DNA from: JBGQJN01 sp964423175
GTDB lineage: Bacteria; Patescibacteriota; Minisyncoccia; 2-02-FULL-40-12; IGHO2-01-FULL-4-A
Direction of reading: 5' to 3'
Length of the DNA: 5,450 nt
NCBI GenBank assembly: GCA_964423175.1
Contig: CAYRDM010000037.1
Span: 1 to 5,450 of the forward strand
The notes under the pieces are model-generated. The model did no database searches. It had not been told where the DNA came from and saw only the letters and a program-made list of their open reading frames with translations. Made by a program: the position numbers and the translations under genes. This document shows positions 4,971 through 5,450 of the stretch, piece after piece (the first letter of the stretch is position 1; each line of letters starts with the position of its first letter).

Positions 4971-5289
4971 GATCAATCCCCCATTGTCTGATAGGCCCCA
5001 AGAAATCTTTGACCCTTCTTCTGATGTCTTCTGGCAAAGAATTAAAAAATCTACGAGCGGCGCTATCGGCGTCAAAGCCATTACGATTGCAGATTGCTCT
5101 CAAAGAAAACACCTCAGCTTCATCTTCAATGCCGCCGCCGCAGAACCAAAAAATTACTGCTGAGCCGAAATCAGAACTTCTATAAGACCGGATATCTTTC
5201 TTTGATTGGCTAATTATCGCCAAATCCAGGGAACTTAAGGGATTATCTGGGTTTTTAAATAGCTTGTTAACATTTAAGCTTTCCACCAC
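4957..5289 (-). CDS. Small protein of unknown function (110 aa), first gene of the DksA-like pair
   Basis: I cannot name the family. GTG at 5289 is preferred because AAGGAGGT (5301-5294) lies five bases upstream; GTG 5286 is equally possible, and GTG 5295 overlaps that site and is unlikely. The 110-residue product is soluble with a basic helical C-terminus (RRFFNSLPEDIRRRVKDF). A central segment reads DLAIISQSKKDIRSY, then AVIFWFCGGG, then FSLRAICNRNGFDADSAARRF. The order helix, Trp-containing segment, FSxxxIC, small loop with Asp, then R-rich helix resembles small orphan proteins with the pattern W-x(n)-FSF-x-x-IC-x-x-LGLD-x-x-x-VR; these look like helical nucleic-acid-binding folds, but this is an unverified resemblance. 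The gene overlaps the DksA-like gene by 14 bases and shares its promoter and terminator, which points to linked functions. Confidence 0.7.
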   Translation of the reverse strand: MVESLNVNKLFKNPDNPLSSLDLAIISQSKKDIRSYRSSDFGSAVIFWFCGGGIEDEAEVFSLRAICNRNGFDADSAARRFFNSLPEDIRRRVKDFLGPIRQWGIDHVEA

Positions 5290-5293
5290 TGGC

Positions 5294-5301
5294 ACCTCCT
5301 T
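5294..5301 (-). promoter_or_regulatory. Strong Shine-Dalgarno site that excludes the first GTG
   Basis: The minus strand reads AAGGAGGT, a complete anti-16S match. The first in-frame GTG (5295-5293) lies inside it and so cannot be its start codon. GTG 5289 (five bases from GGAGG) or GTG 5286 (eight bases) is the likely start. Confidence 0.85.
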
Positions 5302-5311
5302 GTATAAATAT

Positions 5312-5340
5312 AATTTACTATATTATATCCGTTAAGTCAA
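5312..5340 (-). promoter_or_regulatory. Promoter of the orphan/DksA-like gene pair
   Basis: On the minus strand TTGACT (5340-5335) is followed after 17 bases by TAAATT (5317-5312). This would start transcription near 5305 and leave a leader of only about 16 nt with the Shine-Dalgarno site at its front. A consensus TATAAT also occurs at 5327-5322 but has no good -35 box (GTTTTA at 17 bases). Which -10 is used is uncertain. Confidence 0.6.
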
Positions 5341-5360
5341 GGACTAAAACAGACTGATTT

Positions 5361-5369
5361 TGTTATACT
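5361..5369 (+). promoter_or_regulatory. gpmI: Extended -10 promoter of gpmI
   Basis: TGTTATACT contains the TGn extension and a 5/6 -10 box (TATACT, 5364-5369). No -35 box is visible at 16-18 bases upstream, as expected for extended -10 promoters. Seven bases past the -10 box is 5376, the A of the gpmI start codon, so the transcript is probably leaderless. Confidence 0.62.
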
Positions 5370-5375
5370 GAATTG

Positions 5376-5450
5376 ATGGAAAATAAAATTACTCCTCTTC
5401 TTCTCGTTATTTTGGATGGCTGGGGTTTTAGTAAAAAAAAGATTGGTAAT
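5376..5450 (+). CDS. gpmI: 2,3-bisphosphoglycerate-independent phosphoglycerate mutase, N-terminal fragment
   Basis: The gene is cut by the right edge after 25 codons. The reading MENKITPLLLVILDGWGFSKK contains LVILDGWG, the N-terminal signature of cofactor-independent phosphoglycerate mutase. Its Asp (residue 14) is a ligand of one of the two catalytic manganese ions in this family. The enzyme interconverts 3- and 2-phosphoglycerate in glycolysis in the cytosol. The ATG at 5376 has no Shine-Dalgarno site upstream (GAATTG precedes it), and a promoter -10 box ends six bases before it. The gene is divergent from the orphan/DksA-like pair, with an 86-base shared upstream region. The family is clear from the motif although only the N-terminus is visible; other alkaline-phosphatase-superfamily enzymes share parts of it. 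Confidence 0.85.
   Translation, partial: MENKITPLLLVILDGWGFSKKKIGN

Noticed and set aside
4971..5081. Longer reading of the DksA-like frame with an ATG at 5081 (191 residues)
   Set aside because: It would overlap the upstream gene by about 125 bases. The ATG at 4970 gives a normal 14-base overlap, has a G-rich site upstream, and leaves a length more typical of the family.
1..5450. CRISPR array, insertion sequence, tRNA or rRNA gene
   Set aside because: No regularly spaced direct repeats, transposase motifs, cloverleaf-compatible TTCGANNC arm with partners, or rRNA-like stretches were seen on either strand.

Overview
The window looks like a gene-dense, AT-rich bacterial chromosome segment with short intergenic gaps. 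Most genes have Shine-Dalgarno sites, and there are compact intrinsic terminators. The gene set is RNase Y, an HU-type protein, cofactor-independent phosphoglycerate mutase, a DksA/TraR-type zinc finger with a C-x4-C first half, and a patatin-like protein. With the small orphan proteins, this is suggestive of a Candidate Phyla Radiation/Patescibacteria-type genome. That placement is an inference from gene style, not a demonstrated taxonomy.

Layout: positions 1-1268 are read on the plus strand. They hold the 3' part of a zinc-dependent nucleoside deaminase (its start lies left of the window), then two small single-gene units of unknown function: an 82-residue soluble protein and a roughly 114-residue membrane protein. 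Each of these two has its own promoter-like sequence and intrinsic terminator. Positions 1288-5289 are read on the minus strand. In transcription order they hold a 110-residue orphan overlapping a DksA/TraR-like zinc-finger gene, then rny, then an HU-family gene, then a patatin-like gene. At the right edge the first 25 codons of gpmI leave on the plus strand, divergent from the orphan/DksA pair.

The genes do not form one pathway. The orphan and the DksA-like gene form a translationally overlapping pair ended by a strong terminator. rny then restarts from a near-consensus promoter placed directly after that terminator, with a roughly 100-nt leader that carries a perfect 9-bp inverted repeat. 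HU follows rny with no clear terminator between them, so some cotranscription is possible. HU is closed by a GU-compensated hairpin, after which the patatin-like gene appears to restart. The patatin-like gene converges on the membrane-protein gene through a shared bidirectional terminator that contains the patatin stop codon.

I see no CRISPR array, mobile element, tRNA or rRNA, and nothing that justifies claiming a new defence or biosynthetic system. The points most worth a second look are the patatin-like protein with an altered oxyanion-hole loop, the overlapping orphan/DksA-like pair, the structured rny leader, the probably leaderless gpmI, the palindrome at the HU stop codon, and the repeated abutment of terminators and promoters.
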